Shown piece after piece: positions 8,899-17,384 of a stretch of 64,000 nucleotides of DNA. Source of the DNA: GCA-2693325 sp038119905 (GTDB lineage Bacteria > Latescibacterota > UBA2968 > UBA8231); the NCBI GenBank assembly GCA_038119905.1, contig JAYOKQ010000001.1, positions 1-64,000 on the forward strand, written 5' to 3'. A program made the translations under genes and the position numbers. Under the pieces are notes generated by a model. It was not told the origin of the DNA. It saw only the letters and a list, made by a program, of their open reading frames with translations, and did no database searches. Each line of letters opens with the position of its first letter. Position 1 is the first letter of the stretch.

Positions 8899-9915
8899 AT
8901 GCCCAAATTAAAAATTGCGTTTGCCGGATTTCGCCACGGCCACATAATCAGTCTATACGATCTAGCTCGTGCACGCGACGACCTCGAAGTAGTCGCAGCC
9001 TGCGAGGAACATGCGCCAACGCGTGCTCAGCTCGAGCGCAGTGGACGAGTCCAGATCACACATGACCAACTAGAGGCACTGCTCGACGTAGAGAGTGATA
9101 TTATTGCTATCGGCGACTACTTCACTCGGCGTGGTCCGGTCGCTCTGCGCGCTCTGGAGCGCGGACGCCACGTCATCGTCGATAAACCGCTGTGTACTCA
9201 GATGGAATATCTCGACCAAATCGCTGCACTCACGACGGATACCAAACTGAGGGTGGGATGCATGCTAACCATGCGCGACGCGGCGCAGACCCTTGCCGCA
9301 CGCCAGCTCATCGGCGACGGACGCATCGGCGAAGTGCACGCCATTTCCTTTGGTGGCCAACACCCCCTGCTGCTGGGTTCGCGACCTGCTTGGTATTTTG
9401 AAGAGGGCAAGCACGGCGGCACGATTACCGACATTGCCATTCACGCCATCGACGCGCTACCGTGGGTAACGGGCTTGCGCTTTGAGACCATTCATGCGGC
9501 CCGCTGTTGGAACGCCTTCGCCAGCGATACACCGCACTTTGAGGATGCTGGACAGATGATGCTCAAGATGGACAATGGATGCGGCATCCTCGGCGACGTA
9601 TCGTATTTTGCCCCCGATCGAGCGGGTTATAGCATGCCCTACTACTGGCGCATTACGTATTGGGGACGCGATGGAGTCATCGAAACATCGTCGACCGTTG
9701 ACCATCTGCAGCTGCTCTGCAAAGACGACGAGGCGCCGCAGGAAATACCCCTTCCACCGAGCCAATCCGGCGGCTATCTGCAGGCCTTTCTCGACGACAT
9801 AGCCGGCATTGTGCCGGCCAACGGCCTCGACACCGAAACCGTTCTACACTCAGCTCGACAAGTTATTCGCATACAGCAAGCTGCCGATCGCGGCGAGCGC
9901 GAAGTCTCGTTTTAA
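8899..9915 (+). CDS. Gfo/Idh/MocA family oxidoreductase
   Basis: A 338-residue NAD(P)-dependent sugar/inositol dehydrogenase-type protein. The N-terminal Rossmann motif is unusual (AGFRHGHI instead of GxGxxG). The family EKP-type motif reads VDKPLCTQMEYL (about 99-110). The C-terminal alpha/beta domain includes GGTITDIAIHAIDALPWVTG with the expected catalytic His region. No clear Shine-Dalgarno precedes the ATG, and a weak hairpin CCGCC/GGCGG lies in the 93-base gap before it. Its stop overlaps the stop of the convergent rluD gene. Confidence 0.85.
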   Translation: MPKLKIAFAGFRHGHIISLYDLARARDDLEVVAACEEHAPTRAQLERSGRVQITHDQLEALLDVESDIIAIGDYFTRRGPVALRALERGRHVIVDKPLCTQMEYLDQIAALTTDTKLRVGCMLTMRDAAQTLAARQLIGDGRIGEVHAISFGGQHPLLLGSRPAWYFEEGKHGGTITDIAIHAIDALPWVTGLRFETIHAARCWNAFASDTPHFEDAGQMMLKMDNGCGILGDVSYFAPDRAGYSMPYYWRITYWGRDGVIETSSTVDHLQLLCKDDEAPQEIPLPPSQSGGYLQAFLDDIAGIVPANGLDTETVLHSARQVIRIQQAADRGEREVSF

Positions 9916-10883
9916 CCAACGGAAAGCAACGGATCCTCAACGGCACGTGCCGCCTCGATTACGCGCTGCATATCTTCGGGCCAGTCGGCGCAAAATGCCA
10001 TCTGCTCGCCCGTCAGTGGATGGACAAAATTTAGCTGGCGAGCGTGCAGCGCCTGGCGTTTTATCAAACTCAACATCCAACGCGCCCGACGCCTCATCTC
10101 CGGACGAATACCCTCCGTCCGCTCGCGCCCCGCATAGACGGGATCGCCAAAAACAGGGTGCCCTAGATCCTGCATGTGCACGCGGATTTGGTGCGTGCGA
10201 CCCGTTTCGAGCTTCAATTGAATCAGGCTTGTAAAGTCAAAGCGCTCGCTGAGTTCGTAGTGTGTCCGCGCCGCTCGTCCCTCTTCGACAATACCCATTT
10301 TTTTGCGGTTTTTTGGATTGCGCCCCAGCGGCTTGTCCACTACGCCGCGCGCCTCTTTGGGAATACCCCAAACTAGGGCGCTATAGCGGCGCTCTATCTG
10401 GCGTTCGTGCAGTTGCTCTGCCAGACCGCGGTGAGCAACATCTGATTTAGCAACTACCATCAGACCGCTGGTGTCTTTGTCGAGTCGATGCACGATGCCA
10501 GGGCGCAGCACGCCGTTTATTCCCGACAAATCCCCGCAGTGATGCAGTAGCGCGTTAACCAGCGTGCCATCCCGTGCACCCGGTGCAGGATGCACGGTCA
10601 TGCCCGACGCCTTATTGACGACGAGTAGGTCGCCGTCTTCATAGACGATGTCGAGCGCAATGTGCTCCGGTGCCACTTCGAGCGGCTGAGGCGCCGGTAC
10701 CTCCAACTCGACGCGATCGCCTTCCTGCACCAAATAAGCTGGCCTAACGGCCTGACCGTTGACGCATACCGATCCCTCTTTAACGAGCGTCTGGATGCGA
10801 CTGCGCGAAAGTTCGGGACAGCGCTGGCGCAAAAAAAGGTCGAGACGCTGATCGACCTCGACCTCTTGCACTTCTATTTGCAT
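9912..10883 (-). CDS. rluD: RluD-type 23S rRNA pseudouridine synthase
   Basis: A 323-residue protein with an N-terminal S4 RNA-binding domain (about 10-70, containing RSRIQTLVKEGSV) and a RluA-family catalytic domain. The catalytic motif HRLDKDTSGLMVVAKSD (about 132-148) has the nucleophilic Asp, and GRTHQIRVHMQDLGHPV lies downstream. RluD modifies helix 69 of 23S rRNA in E. coli; other RluA-family targets are possible. It is last in the yggS-to-rluD run, 11 bases after lspA. Its terminal TAA overlaps the TAA of the convergent Gfo/Idh/MocA gene. Confidence 0.92.
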   Translation of the reverse strand: MQIEVQEVEVDQRLDLFLRQRCPELSRSRIQTLVKEGSVCVNGQAVRPAYLVQEGDRVELEVPAPQPLEVAPEHIALDIVYEDGDLLVVNKASGMTVHPAPGARDGTLVNALLHHCGDLSGINGVLRPGIVHRLDKDTSGLMVVAKSDVAHRGLAEQLHERQIERRYSALVWGIPKEARGVVDKPLGRNPKNRKKMGIVEEGRAARTHYELSERFDFTSLIQLKLETGRTHQIRVHMQDLGHPVFGDPVYAGRERTEGIRPEMRRRARWMLSLIKRQALHARQLNFVHPLTGEQMAFCADWPEDMQRVIEAARAVEDPLLSVG

Positions 10884-10894
10884 GGGTTAGCAAC

Positions 10895-11389
10895 CTATGG
10901 GCTAGGAGGCGTGCCCGCGGACGAGATGGCGTCTGCCTCGTTGGCTTGTTCGGCACGCGAATAGCCAAAAAAGAGGAGAAATACGCCTACGGTCACAAAG
11001 ATGTCGGCGAAGTTAAATATCGGCCAGCGATACGCACCAAATCCAAAATCGAAAAAATCGACGACTTCACCTAAGTAGATGCGGTCGATGATATTTCCCA
11101 CGGCCCCGCCCAAGACCAAGCTAAGTCCAAAGCGCAGCAACCGCTCTCCAGGGTCGGTAGTGCGGAACAAATACACCAAAGCGCCTAGCGCCGCAATCGA
11201 AACGACCGTATGCAGCAGTGGGCTGCCTAAATTCAAGCCGAAGGCGGCCCCAGGATTGTGGATATAGGTCAGGCGAAAAAAATCACCGAGCACTTCTATC
11301 GGTAACCCGCGCACCATCTTATGCTGCACCACCAGCTTGGAGAGCTGGTCGATTATAATCGTGGCAGGGACGAACCACAGAGGATTCAC
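10895..11389 (-). CDS. lspA: Lipoprotein signal peptidase (signal peptidase II)
   Basis: A 164-residue inner-membrane aspartic protease that cleaves prolipoprotein signal peptides. Four hydrophobic segments are visible. The catalytic aspartates lie in GGAVGNIIDRIYLGEVVDFF and FNFADIFVTVG. DQLSKLVV and NPGAAFGL are further family blocks. The start is GTG, overlapping the upstream gene's TGA as GTGA (11386-11389), which indicates translational coupling. The C-terminal 25 residues are polar and probably cytoplasmic. Confidence 0.95.
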   Translation of the reverse strand: MNPLWFVPATIIIDQLSKLVVQHKMVRGLPIEVLGDFFRLTYIHNPGAAFGLNLGSPLLHTVVSIAALGALVYLFRTTDPGERLLRFGLSLVLGGAVGNIIDRIYLGEVVDFFDFGFGAYRWPIFNFADIFVTVGVFLLFFGYSRAEQANEADAISSAGTPPSP

Positions 11390-11769
11390 GCGTCGTTCGG
11401 CTCCGACTCGCGCTTGGACTTACAGGCAATGCACTGCGTTGCCGTTGGCACAGCCTCGAGCCGCGCGCGACCGATATCGCCACTGCATGTGCGGCAGATG
11501 CCAAACGTGCCGTTGTCGACTCTCTCCAACGCTTCGTTCAGATAGTCCAGATAGTCTCCACCCCGCTGAGCGAGTAAGAGCGACTTCTCGCGCTCCATCG
11601 CATCGGTTCCGTGATCGGCCATGTGCAGCGAATAGGTCGAACGATCTTCCGAAGTGCCATCGCTCCCATCGTTGCGCGATGTCTTTTCGATAGCCGCCAC
11701 ATTTTCGTTGGTCTGGTCCATCTTCTCTTTGATAAGCGTCCTAAAAAAATCTAGATCTTCCTGATTCAT
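11386..11769 (-). CDS. TraR/DksA-type zinc-finger protein
   Basis: A 127-residue protein with an N-terminal coiled-coil-like helical stretch and a C-terminal four-cysteine zinc finger (CRTC then CIAC) of the DksA/TraR fold. Members bind the RNA polymerase secondary channel and modulate initiation with ppGpp. An equivalent gene commonly sits between ileS and lspA. ATG at 11769 has GGAGAG seven bases upstream; the ATG 15 bases earlier directly abuts the ribosome site and is less likely. Confidence 0.85.
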   Translation of the reverse strand: MNQEDLDFFRTLIKEKMDQTNENVAAIEKTSRNDGSDGTSEDRSTYSLHMADHGTDAMEREKSLLLAQRGGDYLDYLNEALERVDNGTFGICRTCSGDIGRARLEAVPTATQCIACKSKRESEPNDA

Positions 11770-11790
11770 TTTCCATCTCTCCACTTCTAT

Positions 11791-11812
11791 CGCCGCATAG
11801 GGTTATGCGGCG
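11791..11812 (-). ncRNA. Intercistronic hairpin between ileS and the dksA-like gene
   Basis: CGCCGCATA (11791-11799) pairs perfectly with TATGCGGCG (11804-11812) around a GGGT loop in plus-strand reading. There is no T-run, so it is not an ordinary terminator. It could be an RNA-processing or stability element that separates the expression level of ileS from the genes behind it. Confidence 0.4.
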
Positions 11813-11827
11813 AGCTCAACAGCGCTC

Positions 11828-14800
11828 TCAAGCACGGGCAATGGCAATATTGCCCTCGTAATTATTTACCTGCCACTCTTGTTGCAACACCTGATCGGAG
11901 GGAAATGTTCCCGTTTCGATTTCTAGTGCCAGCGTCTCTGCCGCAATGTACGAGCGATGCGCAATAACCGCTTGCTGCAGTTCGTCCTGTCCGACCACGC
12001 CAATGCGAATGCGATCCGACACATCTAAACCGGCATCTTTGCGCATATTCTGCACGCGATTAACGAACTCGCGCGCCGTGCACTCTGAGATCAGCTCCTC
12101 GTCGAGTTGAACGTCGAGCCCGACGCCTAAATTATTGTCGATCGCCACTACAACGCCCTCTTTTTCCTGACGCTGAACGTCGATATCGTCCATGCTGATC
12201 TGACCGTCGGCAACGTCTATTACGCCTCCAGACCGCAGCACAGCAATCTGCTCACTATCGAGTTGCGCGATAAACGAGCCCACCTCTTTCATCCGCTTGC
12301 CAAAGCGCGGTCCCAGCACGCGAAAATTGGGCCGGTAGCTGACCTCGCTAAGTTCCGTCTCATCCTCAACGAGAACCACCTCTTTTATATTGAGCTCATC
12401 GGCCAACAGCGGCACCATCTCTTGCAGATCGCGCCGCGAATCATCGTCGGGAGGCAGAAGGAAAAGGCGCCGAAGCGGCTGGCGTGTTTTGAGGTTGTGC
12501 TTGGCACGCAGCGAACGTCCGAGCACAACAGCCCGCGTGGCCAGCTCCATCTGCGCCTCTAACTGTTCGTCGCGCAGCGCCTCGTTGGCCTGCGGCATGG
12601 CGCATAAATGCACGCTGGTTGGCGCCTGTTCGTCGTGTGAACGGACGAGATTCTGGTAGATGCTCTCCGTGATAAAAGGCAACACAGGCGCCAATGCCTT
12701 ACTAAAGGCGACCAATACCTGATACAACGTCGCGTAGGCGGCAGCCTTGTCGCCGTCATCTTCCGACTTCCAAAAGCGACGGCGGCTGCGACGTATATAC
12801 CAGTTCGTCAGCTTATCGACGAAATGGACCATGGCCGGCACCGTGCGATAGAGTCGATAGGACTCCATTTCGGCGTTTAGGTCGCGCAGGAGCGTCTGCA
12901 GTTCGGAAAGTATCCACCGATCGAGACGATTCTCCGAGCGCAGGTCCTGACCGTCCTGTGGCTGCCAGTTGTCCGTTCGCGCATACATGGCGAAGAAGTA
13001 GTAGGAACTCCACAGCGGGATAATTACCGAGCGCAGACTCTCCTTGATACCGTCTTCTGTCAGGCGCAGTTCCTCGGCCTTGAGCGCCGGCGAATTGAGC
13101 AGATAGAGGCGAAGCGCATCGGCCCCGTACTTGTCTATCATCTCGGTCGGCTCTGGGTAATTCTTGAGTCGCTTGCTCATCTTGCGACCATCCTCGGCCA
13201 ACAACATACCCGAGACAATGCAGTTTTTAAACGCCGGCTTATCAAATAGCGCAGCGGCCAGTACGGTCAGCGTGTAGAACCACCCGCGCGTCTGATCGAG
13301 GCCCTCCGAAATAAATTCGGCGGGGAAATTGGCGTCGACCTGCTCCTTGTTCTCAAAGGGATAGTGGTTCTGTGCATAGGGCATCGAGCCCGATTCAAAC
13401 CAGCAGTCGAGCACCTCGGGAACGCGCCGCAGCGCGCCCTGCTTGCCGGCAATCTCGATGTCGTCGATGACGTGCTTATGTAGATCTTCGACGGTGCGTC
13501 CGCTCAGTTCCTCTAGCTCTTGCCGACTGCCGACGCAAATCGTCTCCCCCGTTTCCTCGTTGCGCCAGATTGGCAGCGGCGTGCCCCAGTAGCGATTGCG
13601 GCTGATCGCCCAGTCGCGCGCACCCTCTAACCACCGACCGAAACGGCCTTCCTTTATGTGCTCTGGAACCCACCAAATCTGCGCGTTGGCGGCGAGCATA
13701 TTGTCCTTTATCGATTCGACGTTGACGTACCACGTCGACACGGCGCGATAGATCAGCGGCGAATCGCAGCGCCAGCAAAAAGGATAGCTATGCTCAATCG
13801 TGCTCTCGACCAACAGCTTGCCGCTGTCGCGCAGAGCGCGGATAATATCTCGATCGACCTCTTTGACAAAGCGGCCTTGATAGTCGGGCACTTCGTCTGT
13901 AAAGCAGCAGTCCTCGTCGATTGGCGCCACAGTGGGCAGGCCTTCGCGTTGACCTAGCTGATAGTCATCTTCGCCAAATCCCGGCGCGATATGCACGATA
14001 CCAGTACCGTCTTCGGTCGATACGAAGTCAGCTTGCACAACGCGGAAAGCGCCCTCTTCTGACAGACTGGAGAAGTAGGGAAAGAGCGGCTCGTAGTGCA
14101 GGCCGACCAGCGCTTCGACCGGCTGTTCCTCTACGCGATCGATTTCGTTTTCGCTGCGCTTGAACACCTCTTTGAGGCGCGCCTTAGCCAGAATCAGCTG
14201 CTCTCCATCCTTCATATGCACGCGGACGTAATCGATTGATCCGCCGACGGCCAGTCCCATATTCGAGGGCAGCGTCCACGGCGTAGTCGTCCAGGCCAAA
14301 ATGGATAGACGCTCTTCACCGCGCACCTTAAAGCGCACCGTCACCGACGGATCTTGGGTCTGCTGATAGCCCTGATTGACTTCAAAATTGGACAGCGGCG
14401 TTGCGCAGCGCGGGCAGTAGGCCAGCGACTTATATCCCTCGTACACCAGCCCCTTGTCCCACAGCGTTTTGAAGACCCACCACACGGACTCCATAAACTC
14501 GACGTCCATGGTGCGGTACTGGTTGGACCAATCAACCCAACGCCCCACGCGCGTGATAAAGCGCTCCCATTCGCTGGTGTAGCGCAGCACTACGTCTCGA
14601 CAGGCTTCGTTGAAGTTATCGACGCCATACTCAAGAATATCCGGACGCGACTTGAGGTTGAGCTGCTGTTCAACCTCGTTCTCTACCGGCAAGCCGTGGC
14701 AGTCCCAGCCGAATCTGCGCTCCACGCGATAGCCGCGCATCGTCCAATAACGCGGAACCACGTCTTTGATAATAGAGGCTAGGAGATGTCCGTAATGCGG

Positions 14801-14983
14801 CAATCCGCTCGCAAAGGGTGGGCCATCGTAAAACGTGAAGCGCTTCTCTTCGTCGCGTTCCTCCACAGAACGTGCGAAAATGCGCTCGTCGTTCCAGAAC
14901 TGGAGCAACTGCTCTTCTTGGGCCGGAAAATCAGCCTGACTCGGGACTTCACTGAAGTGCCCTTTTACCTTGTCATTTGCCAT
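11828..14983 (-). CDS. ileS: Isoleucyl-tRNA synthetase, type 2 (IleS2-like)
   Basis: A 1051-residue class I aminoacyl-tRNA synthetase. The HIGH motif is HYGH at residues 63-66 within PFASGLPHYGHLLAS, and the KMSKS motif is KMSKR in EDGRKMSKRLKNYPEP. This combination is typical of eukaryote-like type 2 bacterial IleRS, which as a group is insensitive to mupirocin. The editing domain and a long C-terminal anticodon-binding region are present. The start lies three bases after the yggT stop, without a clear Shine-Dalgarno, implying coupling. Confidence 0.95.
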   Translation of the reverse strand: MANDKVKGHFSEVPSQADFPAQEEQLLQFWNDERIFARSVEERDEEKRFTFYDGPPFASGLPHYGHLLASIIKDVVPRYWTMRGYRVERRFGWDCHGLPVENEVEQQLNLKSRPDILEYGVDNFNEACRDVVLRYTSEWERFITRVGRWVDWSNQYRTMDVEFMESVWWVFKTLWDKGLVYEGYKSLAYCPRCATPLSNFEVNQGYQQTQDPSVTVRFKVRGEERLSILAWTTTPWTLPSNMGLAVGGSIDYVRVHMKDGEQLILAKARLKEVFKRSENEIDRVEEQPVEALVGLHYEPLFPYFSSLSEEGAFRVVQADFVSTEDGTGIVHIAPGFGEDDYQLGQREGLPTVAPIDEDCCFTDEVPDYQGRFVKEVDRDIIRALRDSGKLLVESTIEHSYPFCWRCDSPLIYRAVSTWYVNVESIKDNMLAANAQIWWVPEHIKEGRFGRWLEGARDWAISRNRYWGTPLPIWRNEETGETICVGSRQELEELSGRTVEDLHKHVIDDIEIAGKQGALRRVPEVLDCWFESGSMPYAQNHYPFENKEQVDANFPAEFISEGLDQTRGWFYTLTVLAAALFDKPAFKNCIVSGMLLAEDGRKMSKRLKNYPEPTEMIDKYGADALRLYLLNSPALKAEELRLTEDGIKESLRSVIIPLWSSYYFFAMYARTDNWQPQDGQDLRSENRLDRWILSELQTLLRDLNAEMESYRLYRTVPAMVHFVDKLTNWYIRRSRRRFWKSEDDGDKAAAYATLYQVLVAFSKALAPVLPFITESIYQNLVRSHDEQAPTSVHLCAMPQANEALRDEQLEAQMELATRAVVLGRSLRAKHNLKTRQPLRRLFLLPPDDDSRRDLQEMVPLLADELNIKEVVLVEDETELSEVSYRPNFRVLGPRFGKRMKEVGSFIAQLDSEQIAVLRSGGVIDVADGQISMDDIDVQRQEKEGVVVAIDNNLGVGLDVQLDEELISECTAREFVNRVQNMRKDAGLDVSDRIRIGVVGQDELQQAVIAHRSYIAAETLALEIETGTFPSDQVLQQEWQVNNYEGNIAIARA

Positions 14984-14986
14984 AGC

Positions 14987-15271
14987 TCAGATGCGGATAC
15001 TCTTGAGAAAAATCATGATAATTTGCAGCAACACGATGAGAATCAGCGGCGTAAAATCCAATCCCGTAGACCAGAGAAAATTCGGCACAAAACGCCGAAT
15101 CGTCTCAATGGCGGGATCGGTCACGCCGCGCAGAAACTGGACGATAGGGTTGTATGGATCCGGATTGATCCAGGAAATCAGCACACGGATGATAACGACC
15201 CACATATACAGATTCACAAGGCCGATCAGAATGCCGATTATTCCGGAGGAAAAGCCACTGTAATCGAACAT
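14987..15271 (-). CDS. yggT: YggT family membrane protein
   Basis: A 94-residue integral membrane protein with two hydrophobic blocks (about 10-35 and 72-92) flanking the conserved RVLISWINPDPYNPIVQFL segment. YggT proteins are found beside yggS and cell-envelope genes and are linked to membrane, osmotic or division functions of uncertain mechanism. It sits between yggS (upstream) and ileS (downstream) on one transcript. Confidence 0.85.
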   Translation of the reverse strand: MFDYSGFSSGIIGILIGLVNLYMWVVIIRVLISWINPDPYNPIVQFLRGVTDPAIETIRRFVPNFLWSTGLDFTPLILIVLLQIIMIFLKSIRI

Positions 15272-15324
15272 GTATTTCCCCGTTGCTTAGCGTTTTGTAG
15301 CGTTAAAAAGACAATAGCACCCAC

Positions 15325-16014
15325 TTATGGGCGCACACCAAATAGGGCTGTACCCAGACGCACCATCGTCGATCCTTCGGCAATAGCCCACTCAAAGTCG
15401 CCGCTCATTCCCATCGACAAATCTCGCATTTCTACACCGTCCATGCCGGCGGCTTCCACCGCCTCGGCCAGGCGGCGCAGGCGGGCAAAACTGGCGCGGA
15501 CGAGGCGTTCGTCTTCGCTGTGTGCACCGATTGTCATGAGACCGCGAATGTGCAGCGCAGGCAGGCCTGCAACCTGACCCACCAGATCCACCGTCCGTTC
15601 GGGATCAGCGCCAGATTGACTAGCAGTGCCAGCTGTATTGACCTGTAGCAAGATATCCAAGCGACGGCCTGCGGCCTCGGCGCGACGCGCTAGCGCCTGA
15701 GCTAGGCTGAGCCGATCGACCGACTGCACGACGTCAAATAGTTCTACGACTTTGCCCGCCTTATTACTCTGTAGATGGCCGATCATGTGCCAGGACAGAG
15801 ATACGCCCACGGCCGCTTTTTTTTCTTCGGCCTCTTGGACGCGATTTTCTCCGACGATTGTCAGCCCACATTGCTGCGCAGCTTCGATTTCTTCGGCGCT
15901 GCGCGTCTTGCTCACAGCAATGACTTCGATATCGTCGCCGCGACGCCCTGCGCCTTCAGCCGCACGGGCAATTCGATCGCGTAAAACGAGCCAATTTTCT
16001 CGAATCGAGTTCAT
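15325..16014 (-). CDS. yggS: YggS/PLPBP family pyridoxal-phosphate homeostasis protein
   Basis: A 229-residue alanine-racemase-N-terminal fold protein that binds PLP without known enzymatic activity and buffers the B6 pool. The PLP lysine is K36 in VIAVSKT. Also seen are GENRVQEAEEK, WHMIGHLQSNK, the LLQVNTAG strand and the terminal LSMGMSGDFEWAIAEGSTMV phosphate-binding region. It is the first gene of the yggS-yggT-ileS-dksA-lspA-rluD run. Upstream 16015-16090 is AT-rich and should hold the operon promoter. Confidence 0.93.
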   Translation of the reverse strand: MNSIRENWLVLRDRIARAAEGAGRRGDDIEVIAVSKTRSAEEIEAAQQCGLTIVGENRVQEAEEKKAAVGVSLSWHMIGHLQSNKAGKVVELFDVVQSVDRLSLAQALARRAEAAGRRLDILLQVNTAGTASQSGADPERTVDLVGQVAGLPALHIRGLMTIGAHSEDERLVRASFARLRRLAEAVEAAGMDGVEMRDLSMGMSGDFEWAIAEGSTMVRLGTALFGVRP

Positions 16015-16090
16015 AAAAATAGAATCTTTTAATATAGATATAGCCTATTCAATGCACAATTTTACCCGAATACACGAGCGCGTAAGACAT

Positions 16091-17341
16091 CTATTTACGA
16101 GCAGAACGCGTAGATAGATAGAACGCCAAGCGCGCTAGCACAGCGTAAAACAGCGCTGATATGAGTATATCGGAAAGGATGTATTGCTGCCATAAAATGG
16201 CCTGCGGTCCGGTCAAGACGTCTAGTAAGCCGAAATCAACCGCGTAACACAGTTCAAATAGGAGCACACCGCGCGGCAATAGCTCCCATCCCAAATCGTG
16301 CTGTAGACGTCCCCTGAGGCGCAGATAGAGCGCAGGTATGATACCTCGCAGCACAAAGAGGGCGCCCATTGACACCATCAAGACGACGAGCAAACCCGAC
16401 TGCGGGGCATTGAGGACGCGTACGTTGAGCGTCGCACCCAAGAGTGCGAAGTAAAGCAGCAACGGCATCGGCCCAATGCGAAATAGAATGTAGCGCAGGC
16501 GACGCCTCCACGAAGCCCCCTGGGCGAGAACGGCACCAGCAGCAAAACCGAAGGGTAGCGGATGCAGCTGTACCACGTTAAATAGAAGGGCCGAAGCACA
16601 GCAGGCGACAAATAGCCCGAGCAGGAGTCCGTGCACACTTTTGGGCAGAAGCGAAAAGGTCCGCACTACGCCAGCGGCCAGCGCACCGATCAACAGCGAT
16701 GCAAAAAAACGGCCCACAAAGGGAAATACGTCCTCACCTAGCGTACCAACTGCGGCGAGCCAAAGCAGTTCGACCTGCATGACGAGCAGGCTGACTGCCG
16801 AACCAACTACGCCCACCTGGATCGCTCGGTGCCGACGCGCCGCAGGCATCCCCGTAAAAGGTTCCCACATACACGAGAGTGCGCCAAGGAGCAGAGCAAA
16901 CCACCACGGCACGCCCAATAGCAGCACACAGCTAGCCGACACGATAGCCCAAACACCCAGCGTCGAGCCAAGGACGACCCCCACGCGCTTCCAGTCCAAC
17001 CAAGAGAGCGGCCACACGTGCAGGCCGACTTGAAATCCGACCCATACGACTGCAGCCTGGCGCACTAGGAGCAGTGTATCGTTTTCCTGCAGCGATACCA
17101 ACTCTAAGCCACTGCTGCCCACCACCAACCCAGCACAAATCCATCCGACCATAGAGGGCAGATGTAGCAGGCGAGCCAACCGCCCAAACGAGTAGGCGAG
17201 TAGAACGATCATGCCGAGCATCCACAGCGGATCAAAGGAACTTTGCTGATAGCTCTGCGGCCCCAACGCACCCAGAAAAAGGGCCACGGCGGCGACTACG
17301 ATGTCTTTCATAGGCAAAAAAAAACGGAGGGGTAGCCGCAC
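16091..17341 (-). CDS. Kef/CPA2-like cation:proton antiporter
   Basis: A 416-residue polytopic membrane protein with about 11-12 hydrophobic segments and the Na+/H+ exchanger-like block LHLPSMVGWICAGLVVGSSG near the N-terminus. No C-terminal TrkA domain is present. Charged residues within membrane spans are few and no canonical ND/DD pair was identified, so ion specificity is open. Two starts compete. GTG at 17341 has an excellent AGGAGG-like site, but that site lies inside the upstream terminator stem. ATG at 17311 lies after the T-run without a ribosome site. GTG is chosen on ribosome-site strength. Confidence 0.65.
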   Translation of the reverse strand: MRLPLRFFLPMKDIVVAAVALFLGALGPQSYQQSSFDPLWMLGMIVLLAYSFGRLARLLHLPSMVGWICAGLVVGSSGLELVSLQENDTLLLVRQAAVVWVGFQVGLHVWPLSWLDWKRVGVVLGSTLGVWAIVSASCVLLLGVPWWFALLLGALSCMWEPFTGMPAARRHRAIQVGVVGSAVSLLVMQVELLWLAAVGTLGEDVFPFVGRFFASLLIGALAAGVVRTFSLLPKSVHGLLLGLFVACCASALLFNVVQLHPLPFGFAAGAVLAQGASWRRRLRYILFRIGPMPLLLYFALLGATLNVRVLNAPQSGLLVVLMVSMGALFVLRGIIPALYLRLRGRLQHDLGWELLPRGVLLFELCYAVDFGLLDVLTGPQAILWQQYILSDILISALFYAVLARLAFYLSTRSARK

Positions 17342-17355
17342 TCGACTACCCCTCC
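17316..17355 (-). terminator. Intrinsic terminator after secDF, overlapping the next gene's start
   Basis: On the minus strand, GGAGGGGTAG (17355-17346) pairs perfectly over 10 bp with CTACCCCTCC (17335-17326). The loop is 10 bases and a run of nine T follows (17324-17316, after one G). It ends the secDF transcript 30 bases past its stop. Its left arm is also the Shine-Dalgarno of the antiporter gene starting at 17341. Confidence 0.85.
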
Positions 17356-17384
17356 TCCATATATAACAGCGTTGCTAAACGCGC

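Noticed and set aside
14786..15577. Long plus-strand frame over the ileS 5' end, yggT and yggS
   Set aside because: It overlaps three confidently identified minus-strand genes and its product is basic, low-information sequence.
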